Source: Exiguobacterium sp. s124
Lineage (GTDB): Bacteria > Bacillota > Bacilli > Exiguobacteriales > Exiguobacteriaceae
NCBI RefSeq assembly: GCF_018617485.1
Contig: NZ_JACSKH010000001.1
Coordinates: forward strand, 806,001 to 870,000
Length of the DNA stretch: 64,000 nt
Direction of reading: 5' to 3'
How positions within the stretch are numbered: the stretch's first letter is position 1; every line of letters starts with the position of its first letter. The notes under the pieces are model-generated. The model searched no databases. It was not told the DNA's origin and saw only the letters and a list, made by a program, of their open reading frames with translations. Shown one piece after another: positions 34,384 through 43,347 of this stretch. A program made the translations under genes and the position numbers.

Positions 34384-34866
34384 TCAAATAAAGCGAAGTA
34401 ACGTCTCACAAAAACGCTCGAGGCCTTCACGGTCGATTTCAGAGAAACGATCAAATTCTGGACTGTCGATATCGAGGACGCCGATTGTTTTCCCATCGCG
34501 TACAAGCGGGACTACAATTTCAGAGTTCGAAGCCGCATCACAAGCGATGTGTCCCGGGAATTGATGGACGTCAGCGACGAGTTGCGTTTCTTGTGTAGCC
34601 GCGGCTGTTCCGCACACGCCTTTTCCGAATGCGATATGCACACAAGCTGGAAGACCTTGGAAAGGACCGAGAATCAAGCTATCCTCAGAGTTTGTTACAT
34701 AAAAGCCGACCCAGTTGATTTGGTCTAAAAATTGATTCAATAAAGCACTAGCGTTGGCAAGGTTGGCAACCGTATTTGTTTCGCCTTCTAATAAGGCAGC
34801 GAGTTGTTTATTTAAGAGTTCATAACCGGCCGCTAAATCGCCAGAATAGGATGTCGTTTGGAACAT
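34384..34866 (-). CDS. msrC: Free methionine-(R)-sulfoxide reductase, GAF domain (YtsP)
   Basis: Reduces free methionine-R-sulfoxide. A single GAF domain of 160 residues with the three functional cysteines C75, C85 and C109 (PACVHIAFGKGVCG and IACDAAS), spaced as in the characterised E. coli enzyme (84, 94, 118). The start at 34866 follows GGAGGGGA on the minus strand; the longer upstream frame has no ribosome site. In B. subtilis ytsP is next to rpsD too. Confidence 0.93.
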   Translation of the reverse strand: MFQTTSYSGDLAAGYELLNKQLAALLEGETNTVANLANASALLNQFLDQINWVGFYVTNSEDSLILGPFQGLPACVHIAFGKGVCGTAAATQETQLVADVHQFPGHIACDAASNSEIVVPLVRDGKTIGVLDIDSPEFDRFSEIDREGLERFCETLLRFI

Positions 34867-35058
34867 GCTGAATCCCCTCCATCTTTCTTGTTTTTTGAAT
34901 TTAGCATTATGGTACACGCAAATTTCGGATTTGTCTTGCCTGAAAGTTCCGAAAAAATGAACAATCTCCACTGAAACCATTGGAAAACCTATGCAAATCA
35001 CTGGTTCTATAATATGATTAGGTATATCTATTCTTATAAAATACTTCTTTTTTATATA

Positions 35059-35080
35059 AGGTACATAAAAGGTACATAAG
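35059..35080 (+). repeat. Two tandem 11-bp repeats upstream of ezrA
   Basis: AGGTACATAA occurs at 35059-35068 and 35070-35079, period 11 bp, about 35 bases before ezrA. The 246-base gap 34867-35112 otherwise holds AT-rich sequence with a TATAAT at about 35011-35016 as the best -10 candidate. Confidence 0.6.
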
Positions 35081-35112
35081 TCCACGAAAGCGGCTTGGAG
35101 GTTGTGACAAAG

Positions 35113-36843
35113 ATGGATTACGGAATTTATGGATTAATCATTGGAATCATCGTCGTCGTATTAGGCGGTATGTTGGGGAGTATGCTCATTCGAAGGAATT
35201 TTTACCAAAAAATCGATGACTTGGATATGAGGAAACAAAGTGTGCTCAGCGCGAGCATACCGGTTGAACTTCAAAAGTTCAAGCAGTGGCCAATGGAAGG
35301 GGAAACGAAAGAAAAGTTTGATCGTTGGCATCAATCTTGGGATGAATTGGTCAGTGTGCATGCAGGTCAAATCGATGAAGCGTTATACCGGGCCGAGGAA
35401 GACTTGGATAAATATCGCTTTATGAAAGTGAAGGCAGACTTGAATGCGACAGAGCAACTCATCGAAGAACTCGAGACGATGGTACACGCCATGCTCGATG
35501 AGATGGATGAATTCACGACACACCACACTTCGCTTATGGACATTGTGAAGCAAGACGAAAAGGAATTGTATCAGTTCCGCAAGACATTGAATTCACAAAA
35601 TCATGCGTTCGGACCGACATATACGCTTGTTGAACAAGAAATTGCCGCCGCCGAGGCGAAACGCAGTGAAATGATCAACTTGAAACAAATCGGTCAAGTA
35701 TCTGAAGCGTTTGAGACTGGACAATCCTTGTCAGATCAAGTCGGTCACATTCGTGAATTGATTCGAATCATTCCACAATTCGTACGTACGGTACAAGTGG
35801 AGTTAAAACAACAACTTCAACAGTTACGGTCTGGACATAAGGAAATGCAAATGGACGGGTACGCGCTCGAACCGCTCGGGTTGATGGATGAAATCGATCA
35901 AGCGGAAGAGCGTCGTGAGGAACTGATGGCTCGAATCGAACGATTGGAATTTGATCACTTTGAAGAGGATATGCAACAGTTGAGTTCCGATATCGACCAG
36001 CTGTTTGAAGCGTTCCGAACGGAAGTCGATGCGCGCCAATACGTGAAAAAAGAATTTGCAACGATTCAGGAGCGTGAGCGTCAGTCTGCTGAAGTCATGA
36101 ACAGCCTGCAATCGGAAATGTCTCGACTCGTCAGTAACTATGAGATTAACGCTCGCGTCGGTGAAGAGTTTGAACAGCTCGAGCGCGAGCGGACGACACT
36201 CACTGCGAACGTACTTGATATCGAACAAGCGCTCGTCGCCCAAATGTTACCGTTCAGCATGATTAAATCGAAAGTCCAAGAAGCGAAACGTTCGCTCGAT
36301 CAATTCAATGCCATGCACGAACGATTCATCGAGGATACGAATTCGTTACGAAAAGAAGAACTCGAAGTACGACATAAGCTCGAAACATGGAAGAAAGAAT
36401 TGTCAGCGCATCGACGCCTCTTGGCGAAAAGTGCGATGCCTGTCGTCCCGAATGACTTATCCAACGACTTACGCCAACTTCAAAAAGGTGTCCAGTCGTT
36501 AGATGAACAGTTCGATAAAGCGCCATTCAATATGACGTATATCGTAGGGCTCAGTCATGATGTGGAAGAAATGATGGATCATTTCCGCGACCGTGTCCAT
36601 GCGCTCATTCGTCAAGTGACGTATGCTGAACAGTTGTTACAATACGCCAACCGATTCCGTCGTCGTGACAACGAAGTACACATCGCTTTGACACTTGCAG
36701 AAAACAAGTTTTTGCATGGTGAGTACGGAACTGCCGTTGAAATCGGTGAGCGTGTGCTTGGTCGATTCGAAGAGGAAGGTGCGCACGAGATTCGTCGCCG
36801 TGTCGATCAAGGATTGGAACAGCAAGAGTTGCTAAAAAAATAA
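35113..36843 (+). CDS. ezrA: Septation ring formation regulator EzrA
   Basis: Membrane-anchored division protein that limits FtsZ ring assembly and links it to PBP1. One N-terminal helix (about 4-24, GLIIGIIVVVLGGMLGSML) is followed by about 550 residues of spectrin-like coiled coil rich in Glu, Gln and Leu. Length 576 agrees with the family. The start at 35113 has GGAGGT 10 bases upstream; GTG 35104 is too close to it. A terminator follows at 36855-36896. Confidence 0.93.
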   Translation: MDYGIYGLIIGIIVVVLGGMLGSMLIRRNFYQKIDDLDMRKQSVLSASIPVELQKFKQWPMEGETKEKFDRWHQSWDELVSVHAGQIDEALYRAEEDLDKYRFMKVKADLNATEQLIEELETMVHAMLDEMDEFTTHHTSLMDIVKQDEKELYQFRKTLNSQNHAFGPTYTLVEQEIAAAEAKRSEMINLKQIGQVSEAFETGQSLSDQVGHIRELIRIIPQFVRTVQVELKQQLQQLRSGHKEMQMDGYALEPLGLMDEIDQAEERREELMARIERLEFDHFEEDMQQLSSDIDQLFEAFRTEVDARQYVKKEFATIQERERQSAEVMNSLQSEMSRLVSNYEINARVGEEFEQLERERTTLTANVLDIEQALVAQMLPFSMIKSKVQEAKRSLDQFNAMHERFIEDTNSLRKEELEVRHKLETWKKELSAHRRLLAKSAMPVVPNDLSNDLRQLQKGVQSLDEQFDKAPFNMTYIVGLSHDVEEMMDHFRDRVHALIRQVTYAEQLLQYANRFRRRDNEVHIALTLAENKFLHGEYGTAVEIGERVLGRFEEEGAHEIRRRVDQGLEQQELLKK

Positions 36844-36854
36844 ACAATGCATGA

Positions 36855-36896
36855 AGATTGACGGAAACGGGAAAAACGTAGACGTCAATCTTTTTT
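36855..36896 (+). terminator. Terminator of ezrA
   Basis: AGATTGACG (36855-36863) pairs with CGTCAATCT (36883-36891), 19-base loop, T run. Confidence 0.75.
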
Positions 36897-36917
36897 CAAT
36901 CAAGGAGGAATCGTCAG

Positions 36918-38489
36918 ATGGGTACGTTATGGGTTAATGGAAACATCTATACGTTGAATAAACCGGGTGAGATGATGCGTGCCATGTTTGTAGAACATGG
37001 TCGTATATTAAAAATGGGGGAAGAAGGACATCTCCGTCGTACATACGCCGGTCGAATTGAGGAGATTGTGAACTTAGAAGGAAAGAGTGTCTATCCTGCC
37101 TTCACAGACTCACACATTCACCTCGTCGGTTACGGAGAAGCGTTAGATCGTGTCGATGCAAGCGAGGCGACCAACCTTCGAGAATTACTTGAGACGATGA
37201 AACAACAAGGGTCGGATGACGACTGGGTGGTGGCAGAAGGCTTTGATGATCGGTTACTTGGTGAAATGCCGACGCGTGACATGATTGACGAAGTCATTTC
37301 GGATCGTCCTGTCGTATTGAAGCGTGTGTGCCGACATGTGGCAGTGGTAAACTCGAAAGGTCTTGAGCGACTTGGCTTGATCCATCACACGGTCATCGAA
37401 GGTGGGAAGCTCGGTCGGGACGACGAAGGGAAGTTGAATGGTGTCTTATATGATGCTGCGCTCGACCTCTTATATAAAGAGTTGAGTGGAAACCGAAAGA
37501 AAAATGCGGCCTCGCTGCGACGGGCGATCGACTCGTTGTTCGCGCACGGTATCGTCGGAGCCCATACCGAAGACTTGTTCTATCATGGAGACCCACTTGA
37601 AACGATTCAAGCGTATGAGGACGTGCTGGGGGAAATGCCATTCCAAGCGCACCTTCTCGTTCATGAGCAAGTCGTAGACCGTGTGATTCAACATGACGCG
37701 ATGACAAAGCGAAAACGGTTTGATTTTGGGGCGATGAAGTTGTTCGTGGATGGTTCATTTGGTGGTCGCACCGCCCTCTTGTCCGCTCCATACGCAGACG
37801 ACCGGGGACAGCGTGGAATCGAAGTCCACCGACCGGATCATCTAGAGGCGCTCGTGAAAAAGGCGCGAACATACGGGATGAATGTCGCCGCCCACGTCAT
37901 TGGGGATGCAGCCGTTGAACAGTTTGTCAGCCTACTCGAGAAGTACCCTGCTAAAAAAGGGACACGCGACCGAATTATTCACGCTTCCTTGTTGAACGAT
38001 TCGTTGATCAAACGCATCAAGTCATTGCCTGTCCTGATTGACGCGCAACCGGTCTTCCTTTCAGACGACTTGGACATGTTGTTTGAACGACTAGGGAATG
38101 AGCGCGTTCACGACGTGTATCGGTTCAAATCACTCCTCGATACGGGGGCACTCCTATTAGGAGGAAGTGATGCTCCGATTTCATCCGTCGATGTTCGAAA
38201 AGGATTGTTCGGTGCAGTGGCAAGACAGTCATTTAAAGGATCGAGCACGTTAAACCCAAGCGAACGCCTGTCCATGTATGAGGCGCTTCGGAGCTTTACG
38301 TATTCGCCACATGTCGCGACGGGCACTCACGGGAGAAACGGGTTATTGATTCAAAGTTACAACGCGAACTTCACGGTGTGGGACGAAGATTTCTTCACAT
38401 TACAGGGAGAAGACATCCTTCATAATCGTCTAGCCATGACGGTCGTCGAAGGAAAGCCGGTATATGAGGCAGAAGTCGTCACATCGTAA
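36918..38489 (+). CDS. Amidohydrolase 3 family protein (YtcJ-like)
   Basis: Predicted metal-dependent hydrolase of 523 residues with the amidohydrolase architecture: an N-terminal beta sandwich, then FTDSHIHLVGYG (HxH metal motif, about 64-75), mid-barrel FVDGSFGGRTALL, AAHVIGDAAV and IIHASLL His motifs, and GGSDAPIS with the metal Asp (about 415). The C-terminal SYNANFTVWD is typical. Substrate unknown; relatives act on N-acyl amino acids, formamides or cyclic amides. GGAGGA 8-10 bases upstream supports the start. It occupies the ezrA-nadK interval, where B. subtilis has other genes. Confidence 0.88.
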   Translation: MGTLWVNGNIYTLNKPGEMMRAMFVEHGRILKMGEEGHLRRTYAGRIEEIVNLEGKSVYPAFTDSHIHLVGYGEALDRVDASEATNLRELLETMKQQGSDDDWVVAEGFDDRLLGEMPTRDMIDEVISDRPVVLKRVCRHVAVVNSKGLERLGLIHHTVIEGGKLGRDDEGKLNGVLYDAALDLLYKELSGNRKKNAASLRRAIDSLFAHGIVGAHTEDLFYHGDPLETIQAYEDVLGEMPFQAHLLVHEQVVDRVIQHDAMTKRKRFDFGAMKLFVDGSFGGRTALLSAPYADDRGQRGIEVHRPDHLEALVKKARTYGMNVAAHVIGDAAVEQFVSLLEKYPAKKGTRDRIIHASLLNDSLIKRIKSLPVLIDAQPVFLSDDLDMLFERLGNERVHDVYRFKSLLDTGALLLGGSDAPISSVDVRKGLFGAVARQSFKGSSTLNPSERLSMYEALRSFTYSPHVATGTHGRNGLLIQSYNANFTVWDEDFFTLQGEDILHNRLAMTVVEGKPVYEAEVVTS

Positions 38490-38493
38490 ACTA

Positions 38494-38536
38494 AAGAGGA
38501 GCCGATTGATCCAACTAGGGTCAACCGGCTCCTCTT
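38494..38536. terminator. Bidirectional terminator between the amidohydrolase and nadK
   Basis: AAGAGGAGCCG pairs with CGGCTCCTCTT, with a second inner stem TTGA/TCAA; flanked by A/T on both sides. Confidence 0.88.
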
Positions 38537-38541
38537 GTGTA

Positions 38542-39351
38542 TTAGAAGAATGAACGTTGTACTTTATGCCAGAACGAGTTCGTGCGTAGCTTGACAGTCT
38601 TAATGACTTTGTCAGAGAGTTCGATGTCGATTCGGTCCGTGTACTTCAAACTGAGCGCTTCGTTATCCATACCGATGATCGGGTAATCGTTTCCGTCTTC
38701 AACGATGCGAAGCGATAACTTCCGCGATTCGTGGACGATAAAGGAAGAGCCGAGTGTACGGTAACGGTTATTGTTGACCGAAGCGATTTCACTGACTTGC
38801 ATACATGGAATGAGCGGGTCAACGACCGCGCCACTCAACGATTTGTTATACGCAGTTGAACCGGTCGGAGTCGACACAACCATTCCGTCCCCACGGAATG
38901 TCTCGAAGTGCAAGTCATCAATATAGACTTCGATGGCGAGTGATTTAATGATACTCGATTTAATGGAAGCTTCATTTAAACAAAGAAGCGGTGTTGATTC
39001 GTTAATCGATGCAGAGAGTAGTGGATACTTGCGTACTTCTAGACCTTCTTCGATTCGCGTCGAGTTGTCCGAGAAGAGGCGGTCGACTTCATCGAGTTTA
39101 TGTATGTCAAAGTCACAATAAAACTCGTTCAATCCGCGTCCAAATCCGACATAAATGGCATCTTGACGAAAACCAGTATAGCGAACGGCCTGTAAAAAGG
39201 CGCCGTCTCCACCGACCGCAGCGATGATATTCGCATCTTCCGGTTGATTGACGATGTTAAACCCGTGTTTTTCCCCGATTTCTTTTAGTTTCTTCACTTC
39301 TTTAGTGAATTCGTTGACGTTACGATGGTACAAATAGACGTTATTTCTCAT
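38542..39351 (-). CDS. nadK: NAD kinase
   Basis: Phosphorylates NAD to NADP. The 269 residues contain the GGDG motif (47-50, AAVGGDGAFL), NEASIKSS and the conserved TPTGSTAYNKSLSGAV (about 165-180). It corresponds to the second Bacillus NAD kinase (YtdI/NadK2 type) by neighbourhood with tpx and ackA. The start at 39351 lies 9 bases from AAAGGGG; ATG 39360 touches that site. Confidence 0.95.
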   Translation of the reverse strand: MRNNVYLYHRNVNEFTKEVKKLKEIGEKHGFNIVNQPEDANIIAAVGGDGAFLQAVRYTGFRQDAIYVGFGRGLNEFYCDFDIHKLDEVDRLFSDNSTRIEEGLEVRKYPLLSASINESTPLLCLNEASIKSSIIKSLAIEVYIDDLHFETFRGDGMVVSTPTGSTAYNKSLSGAVVDPLIPCMQVSEIASVNNNRYRTLGSSFIVHESRKLSLRIVEDGNDYPIIGMDNEALSLKYTDRIDIELSDKVIKTVKLRTNSFWHKVQRSFF

Positions 39352-39447
39352 CTGAGTCATCCCCTTTGTCAATGGTGTCCCTCTTATTATAACGTGTTTC
39401 CTTCAACCAATATAGGGAAAACTGAAACAGAGCCAAAAGCAGGAAGT

Positions 39448-39477
39448 TTGTCAAAGGCTCAATTTCATCGATATGAT
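39448..39477 (+). promoter_or_regulatory. Promoter of tpx
   Basis: TTGTCA (39448-39453), 18-base spacer, TATGAT (39472-39477), 33 bases before the start. Confidence 0.55.
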
Positions 39478-39509
39478 GAGAAGGTAACTACAACAAAGGG
39501 GATGAGTTC

Positions 39510-39998
39510 ATGCCAACATTTAAAGGGAACAACGTGACTTTACAAGGAAATCCGGTAAAAGTGGGGGACCAGGCTCCTGACTTCCGCGCTTTGACGACAG
39601 CTCTAGAAGAAGTGACATTAGCAAGCTATCCGGGGAAAAAATTGATCAGTGTCATTCCTTCTATTGATACAGGCGTATGTGACGCACAAACGCGTGAGTT
39701 CAACGAGAAAGCATCATCACTTGGTGGAACAGTCTTGACTGTATCAAACGACCTGCCATTCGCACAGCGTCGCTGGTGCTCAGCCTCAGGTCTAGACAAC
39801 GTGGTCACACTCTCTGACCACCGTGATTTATCATTTGCGAAAGCGTACGGCGTATTAATTGAAGAAATGCGTCTTCTCGCTCGTTCGGTGTTCGTCGTCG
39901 ACTCAAACGGCGTCGTCCAGTACGTTCAATATATGGATGAAATGACGGATGAAGTCGATTTCGAAGCAGCACTCAAGGCGTTCGAACAAGCGAATTGA
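39510..39998 (+). CDS. tpx: Thiol peroxidase, atypical 2-Cys peroxiredoxin
   Basis: Reduces hydroperoxides with thioredoxin. The peroxidatic C57 is in [16 protein letters not shown] and the resolving C90 in QRRWC, the Tpx arrangement. 162 residues, cytoplasmic. Upstream of ytxK and ackA exactly as in B. subtilis tpx-ytxK-ackA. A hairpin at 40047-40074 separates it from ytxK. Confidence 0.97.
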   Translation: MPTFKGNNVTLQGNPVKVGDQAPDFRALTTALEEVTLASYPGKKLISVIPSIDTGVCDAQTREFNEKASSLGGTVLTVSNDLPFAQRRWCSASGLDNVVTLSDHRDLSFAKAYGVLIEEMRLLARSVFVVDSNGVVQYVQYMDEMTDEVDFEAALKAFEQAN

Positions 39999-40046
39999 TT
40001 CGTTTGGCGAAATTGATTAAAATAGCTTACACTAGTACGTGAACCG

Positions 40047-40074
40047 ACCGGTCCTCTTATGGGGGCCGGTTTTG
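40047..40074 (+). terminator. Terminator of tpx
   Basis: ACCGGTCC pairs with GGGCCGGT (one wobble), short T run. In B. subtilis this boundary is leaky; likely the same here. Confidence 0.65.
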
Positions 40075-40094
40075 TATGGAAAGGATGAACGAAA

Positions 40095-40988
40095 ATGGAA
40101 CGTTTTGAACAACTGTATCGTGATTGGAAGAAAGAAGCGAAAAAACTTGTCAACGACCTTGATGTATTACCGATTGAGGCACTCGTGCAAGTGTTTGACC
40201 ATGTCGACATCGAAAATGAGAAGATGGATGACGTGCGAAAAGCCGTCAGTCTACTCGTGCTCGAAGAAACGACGCAACTCCCACCGAACAACCAACCGAC
40301 ACCGGATGCGGTCAGCTTGTTCATGGGCTATTTGGCAACGAAGTTACTCAAGGATGGCGCGACGATTCTTGATCTTGGGAGCGGAACGGGCACGTTGACG
40401 TATGCGGTCCTCTCGCAATTGAAAGAAGCGACTGCACAAGCGGTCGAAGTCGATGAATTGTTACTTCGTCTCTCCTATTCGATTAGTAACTTATTAGGAG
40501 AGCCGGTTTCATACTTCCATCAAGACGCGCTCGCCCCGCTATTCGTCGAACCGAGCGATTTGTCACTTGCCGATTTACCAATCGGTTACTATCCGAACGA
40601 TGAAGTCGCAGCCGAGTACGATATGAAACGTGACGAAGGACATGCCTATTCTCATTTCTTGATGATGGAGCAGGCGATTCGTCATACGAAACCGGGTGGA
40701 CACGGATTGTTCGTCATTCCGAACAATTTGTTTGAACAGGATGACGAAGGGAAATTAAAACAGTGGATGGACCGTGAAGCGGTTGTCAAAGGTGTAATCC
40801 AACTTCCGACGACGATGTTCAAAGACGAGCGCTATGCGAAAAGTTTGTTGCTCCTTCAAAAAGTAGGGGAGGGCGTCACACGTCCGAAACAAGCCTTATT
40901 CGTTGAGCTTCCGTCATTCACGGATGTCCGAGCGGTTGCCAATGTAGTGAAACAGATTGATGATTGGTTCAAAACAACGCAAAAATAA
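40095..40988 (+). CDS. ytxK: Class I SAM-dependent methyltransferase YtxK
   Basis: Adenine-methylase-like protein of 297 residues. The SAM loop is ILDLGSGTGTL (about 95-105). The catalytic position holds DLPIGYYPND (about 159-168) in place of the N/DPPY of DNA adenine methylases, and a VIPNNLFEQD follows. Despite its resemblance to the HsdM core, no restriction gene is present and the target is unknown. It lies upstream of ackA, the conserved order. Confidence 0.9.
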   Translation: MERFEQLYRDWKKEAKKLVNDLDVLPIEALVQVFDHVDIENEKMDDVRKAVSLLVLEETTQLPPNNQPTPDAVSLFMGYLATKLLKDGATILDLGSGTGTLTYAVLSQLKEATAQAVEVDELLLRLSYSISNLLGEPVSYFHQDALAPLFVEPSDLSLADLPIGYYPNDEVAAEYDMKRDEGHAYSHFLMMEQAIRHTKPGGHGLFVIPNNLFEQDDEGKLKQWMDREAVVKGVIQLPTTMFKDERYAKSLLLLQKVGEGVTRPKQALFVELPSFTDVRAVANVVKQIDDWFKTTQK

Positions 40989-40996
40989 TAGACAAA

Positions 40997-41027
40997 ATAC
41001 TTGAAAAAGGTATTCAAAATCAAGTAT
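40997..41027 (+). promoter_or_regulatory. Inverted repeat upstream of ackA
   Basis: ATACTTGA (40997-41004) and TCAAGTAT (41020-41027), a perfect 8-bp inverted repeat with 15-base spacer, followed by TATGAT (41034-41039), a plausible -10. Operator candidate; no canonical cre was found here. Confidence 0.45.
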
Positions 41028-41107
41028 CTTCATTATGATACAGTTATCAGTTTTAAATTGAACAGATAAAGAAACGCGTTTAAAACGAAAGGTAAGAGGT
41101 GTATGAC

Positions 41108-42319
41108 ATGACGAAAATTATGGCAGTCAATGCTGGTAGTTCATCGCTCAAGTTCCAGTTACTCGAGATGCCAACGGAAGAGTTGCTCGCAGTCGGATTG
41201 GTTGAGCGTGTAGGGAAAGAAGATGCAATTTTTACAATCAAGTACGGTGAAGGACAGAAGTTCAACGTGGTCACACCACTTCACACGCACAAAGAAGCGG
41301 TTGAGTTGACGTTAGAGAAATTGATCGAACTCGATATCATTCAATCGTTCGACGAGATTTCTGGCGTAGGTCACCGTGTATTACACGGGAAAGAGTTGTA
41401 TGCGGATTCGGTCGTGATCGACGACGAAGTCATGAAGAATATCGAGTCTTTCACAGAACTCGGGCCACTTCACATCCCACCGAACTTGACAGGGATTCGT
41501 GCTTTCCAAGCAATCTTGCCAAACGTCCCACAAGTAGCGGTATTCGATACGGCATTCCACCAATCGATGCCAGAAGAGAACTTCTTGTACAGTCTTCCGT
41601 ATGAATACTATACAGAGCACGGCGTTCGTAAATATGGTTTCCACGGAACTAGCCACAAGTACGTTACACAACGTGCGGCAGAACTTCTCGGTCGTCCGCT
41701 CGAAGACTTGCGTCTAATTTCATGTCACCTCGGTAGCGGTGCATCAATCGCAGCCGTTGCAGGCGGTCGCTCAATCGATACGACAATGGGCTTCACACCA
41801 CTTGAAGGAATCACGATGGGAACTCGCTCAGGTTCACTTGACCCAGCCCTTATCCCATTCTTGATGCAAAAAACAGGGAAGTCTGCAGAAGACGTCTTGA
41901 ACGTCATGAACAAAGAGTCTGGTGTCTATGGTCTCTCTGGTATTTCGAGTGACTTGCGTGATATCGAGCAAGCTGCTGCAGAAGGAAACCACCGTGCAGA
42001 AGTATCGTTAAAAATCTTCTCAAACCGTATTCACGGTTACATCGGTCAATATGCCGCTGAGATGAATGGTGTCGACGCCATCATCTTCACAGCAGGTGTC
42101 GGTGAAAACTCGGACGTCATCCGTGAGCGTATCCTTCGCGGTCTTGAATTCATGGGCGTTTACTGGGATCCTTCACTTAACAACGGTGCACGTGGCAAAG
42201 AGTTGTTCATCAACTACCCGCACTCACCAGTTAAAGTCATCATCATCCCAACGAACGAAGAGTTGGTCATCGCGCGCGACACAGTTCGCATTGCAAACCT
42301 CGTTGAAGAGCACGCATAA
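41108..42319 (+). CDS. ackA: Acetate kinase
   Basis: Interconverts acetyl phosphate plus ADP and acetate plus ATP. The 403 residues show [13 protein letters not shown] at the N terminus, the GHRVLHG region, [10 protein letters not shown] (here [10 protein letters not shown]), [11 protein letters not shown] and the catalytic region FDTAFH. Start at 41108, 7 bases from AGAGGT; an out-of-frame ATG at 41103 and GTG 41099 are less likely. Strong terminator downstream. Confidence 0.97.
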   Translation: MTKIMAVNAGSSSLKFQLLEMPTEELLAVGLVERVGKEDAIFTIKYGEGQKFNVVTPLHTHKEAVELTLEKLIELDIIQSFDEISGVGHRVLHGKELYADSVVIDDEVMKNIESFTELGPLHIPPNLTGIRAFQAILPNVPQVAVFDTAFHQSMPEENFLYSLPYEYYTEHGVRKYGFHGTSHKYVTQRAAELLGRPLEDLRLISCHLGSGASIAAVAGGRSIDTTMGFTPLEGITMGTRSGSLDPALIPFLMQKTGKSAEDVLNVMNKESGVYGLSGISSDLRDIEQAAAEGNHRAEVSLKIFSNRIHGYIGQYAAEMNGVDAIIFTAGVGENSDVIRERILRGLEFMGVYWDPSLNNGARGKELFINYPHSPVKVIIIPTNEELVIARDTVRIANLVEEHA

Positions 42320-42328
42320 GATCACTCA

Positions 42329-42362
42329 AACCCACGTTACTTCGCGTAACGTGGGTTTTTTT
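42329..42362 (+). terminator. Terminator of ackA
   Basis: Perfect 12-bp stem AACCCACGTTAC / GTAACGTGGGTT, loop TTCGC, long T run. Confidence 0.95.
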
Positions 42363-42416
42363 TGAGCCTTTTTTCCTAGTGGTGTAGAGATTGAATGGGA
42401 CAAATGATTTTCTGTT

Positions 42417-42600
42417 TGTAACATAAGGCAGATTATTTGCATCGTTTTGTAACATCTAAGTCATGAATTAACCATATATTGGATTTTAATTTATATAAAA
42501 ATCTCTACTTCGTTTCAAAATTGCAATTTAAAGTGAGGAAACGACCTTTTTGACATCAATTTGTAACGTTCATGACATTCAAATGAACCGTAAGTGTAAC
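42417..42600 (+). promoter_or_regulatory. Four TGTAAC elements upstream of the 3D-domain gene
   Basis: TGTAAC occurs at 42417, 42448, 42562 and 42595, all on the plus strand. The third is followed after 5 bases by TGACAT and the fourth by TGACTC, giving half-matches to the WalR box TGTWAH-N5-TGTWAH. The 334-base gap 42363-42696 has no coding frame of interest. Confidence 0.4.
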
Positions 42601-42611
42601 GGCACTGACTC

Positions 42612-42644
42612 ATGTTTCGTCATATAGTTATCTGGACGAAACAT
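42612..42644 (+). promoter_or_regulatory. Perfect 10-bp inverted repeat enclosing a -10 box
   Basis: ATGTTTCGTC (42612-42621) and GACGAAACAT (42635-42644) with a 13-base centre that contains TATAGT (42623-42628), a possible -10 box for the gene at 42697. Confidence 0.5.
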
Positions 42645-42696
42645 TCGATGTACAGTTCATCGATGATACGATCTGAACTAAGGGAGGATACAGTGC

Positions 42697-43293
42697 ATGC
42701 TTAAAAAGTTAGGATGGATGATGCTAATTACGATTTTAGTTTCAACGCTTTTCCTGCCACAATCGCAAGTGCAAGCTGCCTCTTCTAATAAAGTTTACGT
42801 CGTCAGTAAAGTGAACGATTTAAATATCCGTTCGGATGCACGAATGGGTACTAAAATTTTAGGTAAGTTAAACAAAGGTCAAAAGTTACAACGTTTAGGT
42901 TCGAAAGGGGCCTGGACACAAGTTTATTATAAAAAGAAAAAAGCATGGGTTGCGACAAGCTATGTCACGACAACGGGAGCTAAGAAACAGTCTGTCGGCA
43001 AAACGTATACGATGAAAGCATCGGCGTATACACCCTATTGCAAAGGCTGTTCTGGTAAGACGGCGCTCGGCTGGAATGTTCGTACACAAAAACGTAATGT
43101 AATCGCGGTCGATCCGCGTGTCATCCCACTTGGAACGAAAGTTCAAGTATATGTAGGGAGCAAGTTGCTGGGCACGTATACGGCTGCAGATACAGGCGGC
43201 GCAATCAAAGGAAATAAAATCGATGTCTTAATGTATTCGCATAGTGCGGCGATTCAATTCGGTCGTAAAACGGTTACGGTCAAGGTGTTGTGA
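42697..43293 (+). CDS. Secreted SH3 and 3D-domain cell-wall protein (YocH-like)
   Basis: Predicted extracellular peptidoglycan-active protein. Signal peptide about 1-29 (KKLGWMMLITILVSTLFLP, cut after VQAA). A bacterial SH3 domain follows (about 33-95; LNIRSDARMGTKILGKL and a WVATSYV end). The C-terminal 3D domain (about 105-198) has the three conserved Asp in AVDPRVIP, AADTGGAIKG and IDVLM. The 3D domain is the resuscitation-factor/MltA-like catalytic module. YocH of B. subtilis pairs LysM with 3D and is a WalRK target. AGGGAGGAT is the ribosome site. Preceded by an unusually complex upstream region. Confidence 0.9.
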   Translation: MLKKLGWMMLITILVSTLFLPQSQVQAASSNKVYVVSKVNDLNIRSDARMGTKILGKLNKGQKLQRLGSKGAWTQVYYKKKKAWVATSYVTTTGAKKQSVGKTYTMKASAYTPYCKGCSGKTALGWNVRTQKRNVIAVDPRVIPLGTKVQVYVGSKLLGTYTAADTGGAIKGNKIDVLMYSHSAAIQFGRKTVTVKVL

Positions 43294-43300
43294 TAATAGG

Positions 43301-43336
43301 AAAAGGGTCTTGCGATTGCGCAAGACCCTTTTTTCG
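43301..43336. terminator. Bidirectional terminator between the 3D gene and the UspA gene
   Basis: Perfect 14-bp stem AAAAGGGTCTTGCG and complement, ATTG loop, T run on plus. Confidence 0.93.
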
Positions 43337-43347
43337 AGAATGGACAG

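Noticed and set aside
40095-40988. HsdM-like DNA methyltransferase suggesting a restriction-modification system
   Set aside because: It is the conserved YtxK upstream of ackA; no specificity or restriction subunit is nearby and the N/DPPY motif is altered.
41045-41090. AAACGCGTTT palindrome upstream of ackA as a cre
   Set aside because: It has CGCG where cre needs CGYT; about 10 of 14 matches at best.
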